64,000 nucleotides of DNA from Herbaspirillum sp. 3R11 (GCF_004563925.1 NZ_SPNJ01000001.1:1488001-1552000), one strand, 5' to 3'; positions 44,770 through 53,284 are shown, numbered from the stretch's first letter. The notes: generated by a model from the letters alone, not told the origin. Numbers and translations are program-made.

Positions 44770-46545
44770 CTACAAGCCCTGCCGCGGCAATGTGAAATAA
44801 AAACTGGCGCCCTCTCCTGACCGGCTTTCCGCCCACACCCGCCCGCCATGCCTGACCACGATGCGCTGCACCAGCGCCAGGCCGATGCCGGTGCCGGCGT
44901 AGTCTTCCTGCCGGTGCAACCGCTGGAAGGTGCCGAACAGCTTGTGCACATAACGCATGTCGAAACCGATGCCGTTGTCCTGCACCTGATAGATGACTTC
45001 TTCCGGCGTCGAGGTCGACGACACGCGCACCACCGCATGCTCGGCCTTCTTGCTGAATTTGACGGCGTTGCCGAGCAGGTTCTTCCATACCTGGCGGAGC
45101 AAACCCTGATTGGCGATAACGTCCTCCAGCGGATCAACGATGAATTCGACACCCGCGTTCTCGCGGCGCAGGCCGGCGATGCTTTCCTCGACCTGCTCCT
45201 GCATGGAAAAATGTGCCAGCGTCAGTTCGCCGGTGGCCGATTTGGACAGCTTGAGCAAATCGCTGATGAGCGCATCCATCTTGCTGACATTCCTGCGGAT
45301 GACCTGCAGCAGTTCCTTGCCTTTGGCGTCGAGCGCTTCGGCGTAGTCTTCCTCCACCATCATGGCGTAGCCGGAAATGGCCCGCAGCGGTGCGCGCAAG
45401 TCATGCGACACCGAGTACGAAAAGCTCTCCAGCTCCTTGTTGATATTGCTCAGGTGCTGAGTCTGGCGCTTCAGGCTGGCGTTGAGTTCTTCGATTTCCT
45501 TTTCGGTCTGCTTGCGCCCGGAGATGTCGTAGATGACGTTGCGGCTGATCACGCGCCCGTTGTCAGGATGCAGCACGGTGCTGATGCTCATCAGCGTCGG
45601 GAAATGCGTGCCGTCGGCGCGCAAACACTCGACATCCACGCCGCCGATCGGCTCGTTGCGCAAGAATCGCGGCCGCACGTCCGCGCGATAGCGCTCGGCG
45701 CTGGAAGATGTCATCAGATCGGTCTGCGTCATCTTGCCGACTACTTGCTCGCGCGCATACCCCAGCCAAGCCAGTTCGGTGTCGTTGATCTGTACGATCA
45801 GGCCGCTTTCTTCGTCAACCGAGTGGTAGCCGCACGGCGCTTGGTTGTACAGATCCTCGATATCGGCGGCGTACAGCTGCGCCTTGGTCTGCGCCTCCCT
45901 GCGGCGCAACGTTTCGCGCTTGAGCCGCAGGTAGACCGCGATCAGGATGGCGACGCTTAAAAAACTGCCGCCGACGATGGCCAGGATGGTCCAGCGGATG
46001 CTTTCGCGCGTGTCGGCAGAGCGCTCGGTCAGCAGCGCCTGCTCGACGTCCTTCAAGGCGACGAACTGCCGACGGATGTCTTCGCTCAGGTCGCGTCCAT
46101 GCTCGTAAGCGTTGTCGATGCGCACCTCTTTATCCGCCTCGATCAGCGTACGCGCCAGCTCGATGCGCTGGGCAATGGTGATGCTCAGGTGGGTCAGACG
46201 ATCCAGCTGGTCCTGATTGTCGATCTGCAACGCGCGCAGGCCGCTCAGCAATTGCTGCAGCAAGTTGCGATCCGACTCGAAGCCGAGCAGATACTCATGT
46301 CGGCTCGACAGCGCATAACCGCGGGCATTGGCGACCAGGTCGCGCAAGGTTGAATGGGTTTCTTCCAGCCGCTGCAAGACGGTGTGCGTGTGTTCCACCC
46401 AGATCGCCCGCGCCTCGAATACGCGCACGCTGCGATAGGCCACGGTGGTAACCCCTATCGACAACAGCATGGCCAGAACGAAGAAAGCCCCGGTATTGAC
46501 CAGCGCAGATCTGTTCCTCGATTCCGGCTTGTTTGATCTCGGCAT
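44770..46545 (-). CDS. Membrane sensor histidine kinase with CHASE3-like and PAS domains
   Basis: Kinase of 591 residues. Helix at about 14-33, a ~150-residue helical periplasmic CHASE3-like sensor, second helix about 183-203, PAS domain about 230-345 ('YNQAPCGYHSVDEESGLIVQIND'), HisKA with 'YSVSHDLRAPLRAISGYAMMVEED' and HATPase with 'QVWKNLLGNAVKFSKKA', 'DNGIGFDMRYVHKLFGTFQRLH' and 'GTGIGLALVQRIV'. Resembles the phytochrome-like kinases paired with Rcp1-type receivers. Head of the signalling cluster. Stimulus unknown. Confidence 0.9.
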   Translation of the reverse strand: MPRSNKPESRNRSALVNTGAFFVLAMLLSIGVTTVAYRSVRVFEARAIWVEHTHTVLQRLEETHSTLRDLVANARGYALSSRHEYLLGFESDRNLLQQLLSGLRALQIDNQDQLDRLTHLSITIAQRIELARTLIEADKEVRIDNAYEHGRDLSEDIRRQFVALKDVEQALLTERSADTRESIRWTILAIVGGSFLSVAILIAVYLRLKRETLRRREAQTKAQLYAADIEDLYNQAPCGYHSVDEESGLIVQINDTELAWLGYAREQVVGKMTQTDLMTSSSAERYRADVRPRFLRNEPIGGVDVECLRADGTHFPTLMSISTVLHPDNGRVISRNVIYDISGRKQTEKEIEELNASLKRQTQHLSNINKELESFSYSVSHDLRAPLRAISGYAMMVEEDYAEALDAKGKELLQVIRRNVSKMDALISDLLKLSKSATGELTLAHFSMQEQVEESIAGLRRENAGVEFIVDPLEDVIANQGLLRQVWKNLLGNAVKFSKKAEHAVVRVSSTSTPEEVIYQVQDNGIGFDMRYVHKLFGTFQRLHRQEDYAGTGIGLALVQRIVVRHGGRVWAESRSGEGASFYFTLPRQGL

Positions 46546-47094
46546 CGTTATACCGGGTCCCCGATAAAGCTGACGGTTTGTCGTTGGCGCCTGGGCTGGG
46601 CTTCAGGCCGTGCTTCAGGCCGTGCTTTAAGCCATATTTCAGCGCCTGTTCGAATTCACTTCAAAGAGAGCTTTTTGGTTACGTCGATTTTGTGTTCTTC
46701 TGCGTCGGTTTGCATGATCGTTTTTTTCTTGCCTTCCGGTTCGGCGAAAACCAGCCGAGTGTCGAGATGGATATCGACGATGTACAGCGCAGCAAGCCCT
46801 GCTTCACTGCATGCTCATCTGCGCCATCTGCAGCGCTTCTTACATTCGACTTCGTATCTTTTGTCGATTCTGACTTCGCGAATATTCGTAACTATTTGCT
46901 TTTATTATATTTTTTACGGGAAAGTTAATTTCCTCAACAACATCAAAAGTTTTCATACAGACATCAAATGTCGCGAACTACGCACATTTATTTGCCGAAA
47001 CCACGTAAAACCAGCTGTCAACTCAGGGAATTCCTTAGAAGTTATTTTATAATAGCCTCAAACAAGTGGCGTTACCAAACAGCATTTTATTCAA
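46546..47094 (+). promoter_or_regulatory. 549-bp AT-rich control region upstream of the pilus locus
   Basis: No gene supported. It holds three 12-bp units based on CTTCAGGCCGTG (46601-46636, the third decayed) and a perfect TATAAT at 47048-47053, 42 bases before the first pilus gene, without a good -35 box. The composition is much more AT-rich from 46900 on. Confidence 0.5.
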
Positions 47095-47442
47095 ATGAAA
47101 ACTCTGCAAAAAATCGGGGCGGTAATAGGGGTAGCTCTCCTGTGCGCAAGCAGCCTGACCCAGGCAGCGACGTCAACAGGCAATCTCTCCGTCTCCGCGA
47201 TTGTTACCGCCACTTGCAGCGTCAACAGTGCGGCCCTGCCCTTCGGCACCGGCAACTCTTCCGCAGTCAAGCAATCGTCGCCTGTTGGCGTCAACTGCTC
47301 CAACGGCACCAGCTACACCATCAATCTCGTGGCCGGCAACGGCGCGCAGCAAAACCTTCCTGTCTACGGCTACATTCCCAGTGGCCAAAATGTCCAAACC
47401 GGTAGTTACACCGACGTTGTTGGCATCACACTCTCGTACTAA
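47095..47442 (+). CDS. Short spore-coat-U-domain pilin-like protein
   Basis: Exported subunit of 115 residues. Signal peptide ends near 'SLTQA|ATSTGNLSVSAIVTATCSV'. It has the SCPU N-terminal half up to 'NCSNGTSYTINLVAGNGAQQ' and the C-terminal 'VYGYIPSGQNVQTGSYTDVVGITLSY', but lacks the ~50 central residues present in the four pilins downstream (the 'RKLSGSLGGTLNYALYRDSGR' region). Either a natural minimal subunit or an internal deletion that stayed in frame. First gene of the pilus locus; occupies the CsuA/B position. Confidence 0.75.
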   Translation: MKTLQKIGAVIGVALLCASSLTQAATSTGNLSVSAIVTATCSVNSAALPFGTGNSSAVKQSSPVGVNCSNGTSYTINLVAGNGAQQNLPVYGYIPSGQNVQTGSYTDVVGITLSY

Positions 47443-47550
47443 TAAGTTCTACCAGAGAAATTAATACGCACAACTTCTCGCGTATTTCTGATATTCTCAA
47501 CAACAAAATTACATTCTTGCTTAACTAGCAGTCACCTTTAGCACCCACAT

Positions 47551-47570
47551 CCGCAGTCATCCGCAGTCAT
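47551..47570. repeat. Two perfect 10-bp tandem units before the chaperone gene
   Basis: CCGCAGTCAT occurs twice in a row (47551-47560, 47561-47570), 47 bases before the proposed chaperone start. Confidence 0.5.
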
Positions 47571-47616
47571 TGTTCGTAGTCGAATTAGCGTTCTTTCGTC
47601 GTCACGGGGGAAAATT

Positions 47617-48333
47617 ATTTTTAGCTACCTTGCTCGCTCGTCCTTCTTCCTGTGCATAGCCGGAGCGCTCTGCAGTCCGGCAGCAATTGCCTCCAACTTC
47701 GAAATATCCCCGGTAGTATTGGAATTATCCTCGGCCCGCACGGCTGGCGTGGTGAAGATCGTCAATAACGATAATCACGACGTTTCGCTGCAGATCCGCG
47801 CCTACGACTGGGAGCAAAAGGACAGCCAGGATGTACTCAATCCTACCCAGAGCCTGATCATCAGTCCCCCGGTGTTCACCGTCGCGCCGGGCGCCTCGCA
47901 GACCATCCGCATCATTTCCAAACGTCCGGCCGAAGTTAATGAAGTCGCTTACCGCATGCTGGTGGACGAGATTCCGACTGCGGCAGCCGGTCCCGCGATC
48001 AACTTCAAGTTCCGCATTTCGATGCCGATCTTCATCGCGCCCAATACGGCGCCCAACCTGAAACTGGGCTGGACGCTAAGCGCCGGCAAGACGCCTCGCC
48101 TCAATGTCGCCAACACCGGTAACCGGCGCGGACGCTTGCTCAATCTTGTGCTGACCCTTCCCAACGGCAAGAAAATCACTCCACCCGCCGGCGCCAATCC
48201 CTATACCCTGGCCGGCATGATCAGACAATATCCGTTCGATGTCGACGCACCGCTGGCTGCCGGCTCATTGGTGAAAATGTCCGCGAACTCAGACACCGGC
48301 CCCATTGAAACCGAGATCACCGTGACGCCTTGA
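47617..48333 (+). CDS. Archaic (Csu-type) pilus periplasmic chaperone
   Basis: PapD-like chaperone of about 238 residues; carries pilin subunits to the usher by donating a strand. Features: signal peptide 'SSFFLCIAGALCSPAAIA|SNFEISPVVLEL', 'VAPGASQTIRIISKRP' (subunit-binding strand) and 'AYRMLVDEIP'. The reading frame is open from 47542 and contains no ATG, GTG or TTG before the TTG at 47719, which would remove the signal peptide and first strand. An SD-like GGGGG at 47606-47610 points to ATT at 47617 (or 47614) as the start. Its stop overlaps the usher start. Confidence 0.78.
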   Translation: MFSYLARSSFFLCIAGALCSPAAIASNFEISPVVLELSSARTAGVVKIVNNDNHDVSLQIRAYDWEQKDSQDVLNPTQSLIISPPVFTVAPGASQTIRIISKRPAEVNEVAYRMLVDEIPTAAAGPAINFKFRISMPIFIAPNTAPNLKLGWTLSAGKTPRLNVANTGNRRGRLLNLVLTLPNGKKITPPAGANPYTLAGMIRQYPFDVDAPLAAGSLVKMSANSDTGPIETEITVTP

Positions 48334-50627
48334 TACGACCGTCTAACTGGATCGGCCTGTTGCTGTTGATCGTCAGCGCCTATGCGCATGGCGCCGGTGA
48401 AGGTTCCATTGAAAATTTGTTGCTCGAAGTTTCCATCAACGGCCGTCCGACGGAATTGGTGGCGCAGTTCGTGAAACGACAAGACGGTTTGTTTGCGACG
48501 GCGGCGGAACTGCGCAGCCTCGGCATCAAGACGCCCGGCAAGGACGATGAATTGCTGCCGGTGAGCGGAATCGCCAGCAAGGTCCAACTGGATCAGTCGG
48601 CGTTGAAAATCGACATGGACGTGCCCATGAGTTTTCTGAACACCACCGATATCGCGACCGCAGGCAGGACGGCAGACAACGTCCCGCTGACGGAAAACGC
48701 GCGCGGCGCCCTGCTCAACTATGACTTGCTTGCCACCACCAGCCAGGGCGTGCGCAGCATTGCGGGCTATTTCGATGGCCGTTACTTCGCCGGCAGCAGC
48801 GTGTTCAGCTCGACCGGGCTGGCGTACTTCGACAGCACGCCAGCCACTTCCACACGCCTGGAAACCACCTACACTTATTCCAATCCGCGCGAACTGACGC
48901 GCTACCGCGTCGGCGACTTCATTACCAGCGGCTTGTTCTGGACGCGCCCGGTGCGCTTCGGCGGCGCGCAATTCGGCACCGATTTTTCGCTGCGACCGGA
49001 CCTGGTCAAATATCCGACGCCAAGTCTCGGCGGCGAAGCCGTGGTGCCGTCGACGGTTGACCTGTTCGTCAACGGCGTGCGCCAGTTGTCGCAACCGGTG
49101 CCGCCCGGTCCGTTCGAGATCCGCCAGGCCCCGATCGCCACCGGCGCCGGCCAGATCGCCGTGGCGGTGACCGATGAGTTGGGGCGCCAAACTTTCCGCA
49201 CGATTTCCTTTTACGCCACCGACAAGCTGCTGGCGGAAAACCTGTCTTCCTATACGCTGGAAAGCGGCTTTGTGCGGCGCAATTACGGCCTGCGCAGCAA
49301 CAACTACGGCGAGTTCGCCATCGCCGGCACCGCACGTCACGGCTATAGCAAGACGCTGACGGTCGAGGGCCACGGCGAGACGATGAAGGGCATGACGCTG
49401 GCCGGCGGCGGCCTGGTGTTCAATGTCGACAACTGGGGCGTGCTGACCGGTGCGCTCTCGGCCAGCACGTCGGACGCCGGCAGCGGCCAGCAACTGGCAC
49501 TGGGCTTCGAGCGCAGCACCAGCCTGGTCAGCATGTCGCTGACGCGAACACAGTCCGGAGCGAACTATCGCGACATCGGTGCGATGGCAGGTTCGCCGAC
49601 CACCCGCTCGACCACGGTCGGCACGATCGGCCTGAATCTGGGGACTTACGGTTCGTTGAGCATGGCCTACACGTCCGCCAAGAGCCCGGTGCTGCTTTCC
49701 ACCGACGGTCGCTTCGGCATCACGGACAGCGAAAGCGTGACGCTTTCGTATTTCAAATCGGTCGGCCGCAACACCAATATGTTCGTCACCGGCTTTCGCG
49801 ATTTTCGCAACGGCGGCTATGGTGCGACCATCGGCCTGATCATGCCGTTCGGCGACAGCAGTGCGGGCGGCGTCAGCGCCAGCAACAACAATGGCCAGCG
49901 TACCGTCTCGGCTCAGGCCAGCCGCCCGACCATTTCGCCGGGCGACGTCGGCTGGCAATTGCAGACCACCGATGGTGCTTATCAGCAGCGCTACGGCGAA
50001 GTCGACTACAAGGGACGCAACGGCCGCGCGAACTTCACGGTGGCACAGAGCAACAACATCACCAGCCAGCGCGCCGGCGTGCGCGGCGCCATTGCGTGGA
50101 TGGACAACTCGGTGTTCTTCTCCAACTGGGTGGAAGACAGCTTCGCCGTGGTCAACACCGAAGGCGCGCGCGACATCGGCATCTATACCGAAAACCGCTA
50201 CGCCGGCAAGACCGACCGCAACGGCCAGCTGCTGATCACCGATCTGCGCGCTTACGACGTCAACAAGGTCTCGGTCGAAGTGCTCGACCTGCCGATGACG
50301 CTGCAAATGGATCACAACGAGCAATACATCAAACCGCGCGACCGCTCCGGCGCGGTGATCAGCTTCAAGACCAAACGCACCTCCGACGTCAACCTGATCC
50401 TGAAAACCGCCAGCGGCGAGTATGTGCCGGTCGGCTCCACGGTGACCATCCGCGAGAACGGCCAGAAAGCGCCGGTTGGCTACGAAGGCGCGGCCTACCT
50501 GTCCGAGCTGTTGCCGGTCAATACGCTGGATATCGTGCTGCCGTCGGGCGCAAAATGCCAGGCGTCGCTGGTTCCGGACCATAACCTGGAAGGCGGCATG
50601 AGCAGCAATACACTGGAATGTCACTGA
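48330..50627 (+). CDS. Archaic (Csu-type) pilus outer-membrane usher
   Basis: FimD/CsuD-like usher of 765 residues. Signal peptide 'MIRPSNWIGLLLLIVSAYAHG', N-terminal chaperone-binding domain (25-140), large beta barrel with plug ('PSTVDLFVNGVRQLSQPVPPGPFEIRQAPIATGAGQIAVAVTDELGRQ') and two C-terminal domains ending in a Cys-containing segment. Start is TTG at 48330, overlapping the chaperone stop by 4 bases (TTGA). It secretes and assembles the subunits encoded around it. Confidence 0.88.
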   Translation: MIRPSNWIGLLLLIVSAYAHGAGEGSIENLLLEVSINGRPTELVAQFVKRQDGLFATAAELRSLGIKTPGKDDELLPVSGIASKVQLDQSALKIDMDVPMSFLNTTDIATAGRTADNVPLTENARGALLNYDLLATTSQGVRSIAGYFDGRYFAGSSVFSSTGLAYFDSTPATSTRLETTYTYSNPRELTRYRVGDFITSGLFWTRPVRFGGAQFGTDFSLRPDLVKYPTPSLGGEAVVPSTVDLFVNGVRQLSQPVPPGPFEIRQAPIATGAGQIAVAVTDELGRQTFRTISFYATDKLLAENLSSYTLESGFVRRNYGLRSNNYGEFAIAGTARHGYSKTLTVEGHGETMKGMTLAGGGLVFNVDNWGVLTGALSASTSDAGSGQQLALGFERSTSLVSMSLTRTQSGANYRDIGAMAGSPTTRSTTVGTIGLNLGTYGSLSMAYTSAKSPVLLSTDGRFGITDSESVTLSYFKSVGRNTNMFVTGFRDFRNGGYGATIGLIMPFGDSSAGGVSASNNNGQRTVSAQASRPTISPGDVGWQLQTTDGAYQQRYGEVDYKGRNGRANFTVAQSNNITSQRAGVRGAIAWMDNSVFFSNWVEDSFAVVNTEGARDIGIYTENRYAGKTDRNGQLLITDLRAYDVNKVSVEVLDLPMTLQMDHNEQYIKPRDRSGAVISFKTKRTSDVNLILKTASGEYVPVGSTVTIRENGQKAPVGYEGAAYLSELLPVNTLDIVLPSGAKCQASLVPDHNLEGGMSSNTLECH

Positions 50628-51109
50628 TGAAAAATCCAAGCAAGCTGTTCCGCATCGCTGTGCTGCTGTTTGCCGGCCTGAGCAACGTCTCGAACGTTCA
50701 GGCTCAGGCTTGCATTGCGTCGGCGACGCCGGTGACGTTCGGCCTCTATGATCCCAAGGCCTCGTCGCCGAACGACATCACCGGCAGCGTGTCCGTGACA
50801 TGCCAGGCCACGATCGCGCTGCTGGTCGCCTACACCGTCAAACTCAACGGCGGCGCCAGCGGCAATATCGCTGCGCGCAAGATGATCATCACCGGTTCGC
50901 AGCTGTCGTATCAAATCTACACCGATGCAACGCGCGCGACGGTCTGGGGCGATGGCAGCGGTGGCTCGGCATTCAATGTCGGCGGTTATCTGCTGTCTGT
51001 GCTGGTGCCGGTGACCCAAACCTATACCGCCTACGGCCGCATTCCGGCGCTGCAGAACGTCTATGCAGGCAGCTATCAGGACACCTTGACGATCCTCATT
51101 ACTTACTAG
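50627..51109 (+). CDS. Spore-coat-U-domain subunit in the tip position
   Basis: Exported protein of 160 residues, signal peptide ending near 'NVQA|QACIASATPVTFGLYDP'. One SCPU domain ('GSVSVTCQATIALLVAYTVKLNGG', 'LSYQIYTDATRATVWGDGSGG', 'YGRIPALQNVYAGSYQDTLTILITY'). It directly follows the usher (ATGA overlap), where Csu loci encode the two-domain tip adhesin CsuE; this one has a single domain, about half the usual length. The sequence is clearly different from the major pilins. Confidence 0.8.
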   Translation: MKNPSKLFRIAVLLFAGLSNVSNVQAQACIASATPVTFGLYDPKASSPNDITGSVSVTCQATIALLVAYTVKLNGGASGNIAARKMIITGSQLSYQIYTDATRATVWGDGSGGSAFNVGGYLLSVLVPVTQTYTAYGRIPALQNVYAGSYQDTLTILITY

Positions 51110-51142
51110 GACTTACTCCGAATACGTAACTGTTAGGGTTTT

Positions 51143-51171
51143 TCCTGATGCGTTTTCTGCATGTTTCAGGA
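51143..51171. promoter_or_regulatory. Inverted-repeat operator upstream of pilin 1
   Basis: TCCTGA (51143-51148) and TCAGGA (51166-51171) with a 17-bp spacer; here the arms extend to TTTCCTGA/TCAGGAAA. The same arms with the same 17-bp spacing precede pilins 3 and 4, whereas the spacer bases differ, which suggests a dimeric regulator site. Confidence 0.6.
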
Positions 51172-51203
51172 AACTCCCGATTTTGGAAACGGTGACAAAA
51201 ACT

Positions 51204-51229
51204 TAAAGTTCACCTGTACCCGGCGAATT
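51204..51229 (+). promoter_or_regulatory. Candidate promoter of pilin 1 (TAAAGT ... GGCGA)
   Basis: TAAAGT (51204-51209) lies exactly 32 bp after the operator and 24 bp before the leader stem-loop. A conserved GTACCCGGCGA follows. TAAA plus 14 bases plus GGCGAATT resembles a sigma-28 promoter with an imperfect -10. Confidence 0.45.
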
Positions 51230-51233
51230 CGAC

Positions 51234-51255
51234 ATTCTTGTAATGGGACAAGGAT
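51234..51255 (+). promoter_or_regulatory. 5'-leader stem-loop of pilin 1
   Basis: Seven-bp stem ATTCTTG/CAAGGAT (one G-U) with loop TAATGGGA, 28 bases before the ATG. Stem bases covary with those of pilins 3 and 4. Confidence 0.6.
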
Positions 51256-51283
51256 GCGAGACCGCCGATCAGGAGAAAACGCC

Positions 51284-51781
51284 ATGTTCAACATCAACAA
51301 AAAACGCATCATCGCCGCCACACTCGCCGTCGCCGTCATGACTTCCGGCGCACCGGTCTACGCCGCCACATCGACCGGCTCGCTGGTCGTGACTGCGACA
51401 GTGCTGGCCTCCTGCACCGTGGTCGGCTCGACCGTCGCCTTCGGCAACTACACCAGCACACAAGTTGACCAGACCGGCAACATTGCCGTGCTGTGCACCA
51501 ACGGTACGTCCTACACCATCGGCCTGGATGCAGGCGCCGGCACCGGCGCTACCACCAGCGTGCGTAAAATGACCGGCTCGCTCGGCGGCACGCTGAACTA
51601 CGCGCTGTATCGCGATTCCGGCCGCACCAACAACTGGGGCTCGACCATCGGCACCGATACCCAAGCCGGCACCGGTAGCGGCCTGCTGCAAAACCTGACC
51701 GTGTACGGCCGCATCGCTTCCGCACAGACACCATTGGCCGGCGTCTACACGGACACCGTCACCGTTACCCTGACCTACTAG
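51284..51781 (+). CDS. Spore-coat-U-domain major pilin 1
   Basis: Exported pilin of 165 residues. Signal peptide ends near 'GAPVYA|ATSTGSLVVTATVLASCTVVG'. One SCPU domain; the disulfide cysteines lie in 'ASCTVVG' and 'VLCTNGTSY'. Ends 'TVTVTLTY', the conserved terminal strand. Near-identical to the pilins at 52691 and 53395. ATG at 51284 with AGGAG 10 bases upstream. Preceded by the shared operator/leader block. Confidence 0.87.
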   Translation: MFNINKKRIIAATLAVAVMTSGAPVYAATSTGSLVVTATVLASCTVVGSTVAFGNYTSTQVDQTGNIAVLCTNGTSYTIGLDAGAGTGATTSVRKMTGSLGGTLNYALYRDSGRTNNWGSTIGTDTQAGTGSGLLQNLTVYGRIASAQTPLAGVYTDTVTVTLTY

Positions 51782-51921
51782 AATTTTTCGGCTCGCAACC
51801 TCAGCCGTGGTGATTCGTCGCCGCAGCGAGATGATTGCGGGCTGCTTTGCGCTGAACGCATCGGGAGATGCCGAAGCGCCGATTGATATGGCTGTTCACT
51901 GGCGTCCACCGCTGCAGGGGA

Positions 51922-51940
51922 GCTCTTCACAGATAAGAGC
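51922..51940 (+). promoter_or_regulatory. Leader stem-loop of pilin 2 (analogous, not homologous)
   Basis: Six-bp stem GCTCTT/AAGAGC with a 7-base loop, 25 bases before the ATG. The position is similar to the other pilin leaders, but the operator and TAAAGT block are absent here. Confidence 0.4.
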
Positions 51941-51965
51941 GCAGAGGATGGATAGGGAGAAAAAT

Positions 51966-52472
51966 ATGTTTTTTTCACAACAAGATCGTGCCCGCAGGCT
52001 CTGCGTCGCCGCGTCCATCGTGATGCTGGCGGCCGGCTCGCCCATGGCGGCGCAGGCAAACAACACCAGCGGCGTGAATTCCTCGGCGGCTGTGCTGGCC
52101 TCTTGTACGGTGGTCGGCTCGGCCATTGCATTCGGTAATTACAGTTCCACGCAAGTCGACCAGACCGGCTCGATTGCCGTGGTTTGCACCAACGGCATTT
52201 CCTACAGCGTCGGCCTGGATGCCGGCGCCGGCAGCGGCGCCACCATTGCGGTCCGCAAGCTGACGGGATCACTTGGCGGCTCGCTAAATTACAGTTTGTA
52301 CCGCGATTCAGGCCGCACCAGCAACTGGGGCTCGACCGCCGGCACCGACACCCAATCGGGTAGTGGCAACGGCATCGTGCAAAACCTGACCGTCTACGGC
52401 CGCATCCCCAGCGGACAAACGCCACAAAGTGGTGTCTACAGCGACACAGTGACGATTACGCTGACGTACTGA
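51966..52472 (+). CDS. Spore-coat-U-domain pilin 2 (divergent)
   Basis: Exported subunit of 168 residues; signal peptide ends near 'SPMAAQA|NNTSGVNSSAAVLASC'. The mature domain follows the other pilins closely but with many substitutions ('GSIAVVCTNGISYSVGLDAGAGSGATIAVRKL', 'IPSGQTPQSGVYSDTVTITLTY'). Ribosome-binding site GGGAG. It has a different upstream region from its neighbours, so it may be expressed by read-through from pilin 1 or separately. Confidence 0.85.
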   Translation: MFFSQQDRARRLCVAASIVMLAAGSPMAAQANNTSGVNSSAAVLASCTVVGSAIAFGNYSSTQVDQTGSIAVVCTNGISYSVGLDAGAGSGATIAVRKLTGSLGGSLNYSLYRDSGRTSNWGSTAGTDTQSGSGNGIVQNLTVYGRIPSGQTPQSGVYSDTVTITLTY

Positions 52473-52549
52473 CCGCGCTCCCGGCGGTACACACTTGAGC
52501 GGCCGGCTGCAGGCGTTGCAGCCACGGTCTCGCTCGCCTATGGGGAATT

Positions 52550-52578
52550 TCCTGACATAAAAAACAAGAGAATCAGGA
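52550..52578. promoter_or_regulatory. Inverted-repeat operator upstream of pilin 3
   Basis: TCCTGA (52550-52555) and TCAGGA (52573-52578), 17-bp spacer, followed exactly 32 bp later by TAAAGT (52611-52616). Same architecture as upstream of pilins 1 and 4. Confidence 0.6.
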
Positions 52579-52610
52579 TTCCCCTGATTTTGAAAGCCCC
52601 CTCAAAAACG

Positions 52611-52636
52611 TAAAGTTCACCTGTGCCCGACGACAT
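52611..52636 (+). promoter_or_regulatory. Candidate promoter of pilin 3
   Basis: TAAAGT at 52611-52616 and GACGACAT at 52629-52636 in the same relative positions as in pilin 1. A TTGAAA at 52590-52595 with a 15-bp spacer to TAAAGT is an alternative sigma-70 reading. Confidence 0.4.
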
Positions 52637-52640
52637 CGCA

Positions 52641-52662
52641 ATCCACGTAATGGGACGTGGAT
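52641..52662 (+). promoter_or_regulatory. 5'-leader stem-loop of pilin 3
   Basis: Perfect 7-bp stem ATCCACG/CGTGGAT with the same 8-base loop TAATGGGA as pilin 1, 28 bases before the ATG. Compared with pilin 1, both sides of the stem changed together. Confidence 0.65.
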
Positions 52663-52690
52663 GCAACCCCGGGAATCAGGAGAATCCACC

Positions 52691-53191
52691 ATGTTTGCAT
52701 CGAACAAAAATCGCATCATCGCCGCCACTCTCGCCGCCGCCGTCATGGCTTCCAGCGCTCCTGTCCTGGCTGCTTCCACTGCCACCGGCTCGCTGATCAA
52801 CACCGCGACTGTTCTCGCCTCCTGCACCGTGGTCGGCTCCACCATTGCTTTCGGCAACTACACCAGCACCCAAGTGGACCAGACCGGCAACCTCGCCGTC
52901 TTGTGCACCAACGGCACGTCCTACACCATCGGCCTGGATGCAGGCGCCGGCACCGGCGCTACGACCAGCGTGCGCAAACTGAGCGGCTCCTTGGGCGGCA
53001 CACTGAACTACGCGCTGTATCGCGATTCCGGCCGCACCAGCAACTGGGGCTCGACCATCGGAACGGATACGCAAGCCGGCACGGGCAACGGTTTGCTGCA
53101 AAACCTGACCGTCTACGGTCGTATTGCTTCCGCTCAGACACCTTTGGCCGGCGTCTATACGGACACAGTGACAGTCACGCTGACTTACTAA
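52691..53191 (+). CDS. Spore-coat-U-domain major pilin 3
   Basis: Exported pilin of 166 residues, signal peptide ending near 'SAPVLA|ASTATGSLINTATVLASCTVVG'. Highly similar to pilins 1 and 4 over the whole length, with the same two cysteines and terminal strand. ATG at 52691 has AGGAG 9 bases upstream. Expected to build the shaft of a thin Csu-like pilus used in attachment and biofilm. Confidence 0.87.
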   Translation: MFASNKNRIIAATLAAAVMASSAPVLAASTATGSLINTATVLASCTVVGSTIAFGNYTSTQVDQTGNLAVLCTNGTSYTIGLDAGAGTGATTSVRKLSGSLGGTLNYALYRDSGRTSNWGSTIGTDTQAGTGNGLLQNLTVYGRIASAQTPLAGVYTDTVTVTLTY

Positions 53192-53255
53192 GTTTGCAGA
53201 ACTGCTCGCCGTGGCTTTATGGCGATCAGTCGACAAGCATCGGGGATCAGGGATC

Positions 53256-53284
53256 TCCTGATGTATTTAAAGCACGATTCAGGA
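53256..53284. promoter_or_regulatory. Inverted-repeat operator upstream of pilin 4
   Basis: TCCTGA (53256-53261) and TCAGGA (53279-53284), 17-bp spacer, TAAAGT 32 bp later at 53317-53322. Confidence 0.6.

Noticed and set aside
47551-47570. CRISPR-like repeats
   Set aside because: Only two adjacent 10-bp copies, no spacers and no cas genes anywhere in the window.
48201-50639. 812-codon open frame opposite the usher gene
   Set aside because: No domain or signal; it is the complement of a well-supported usher and shows shadow-type composition.
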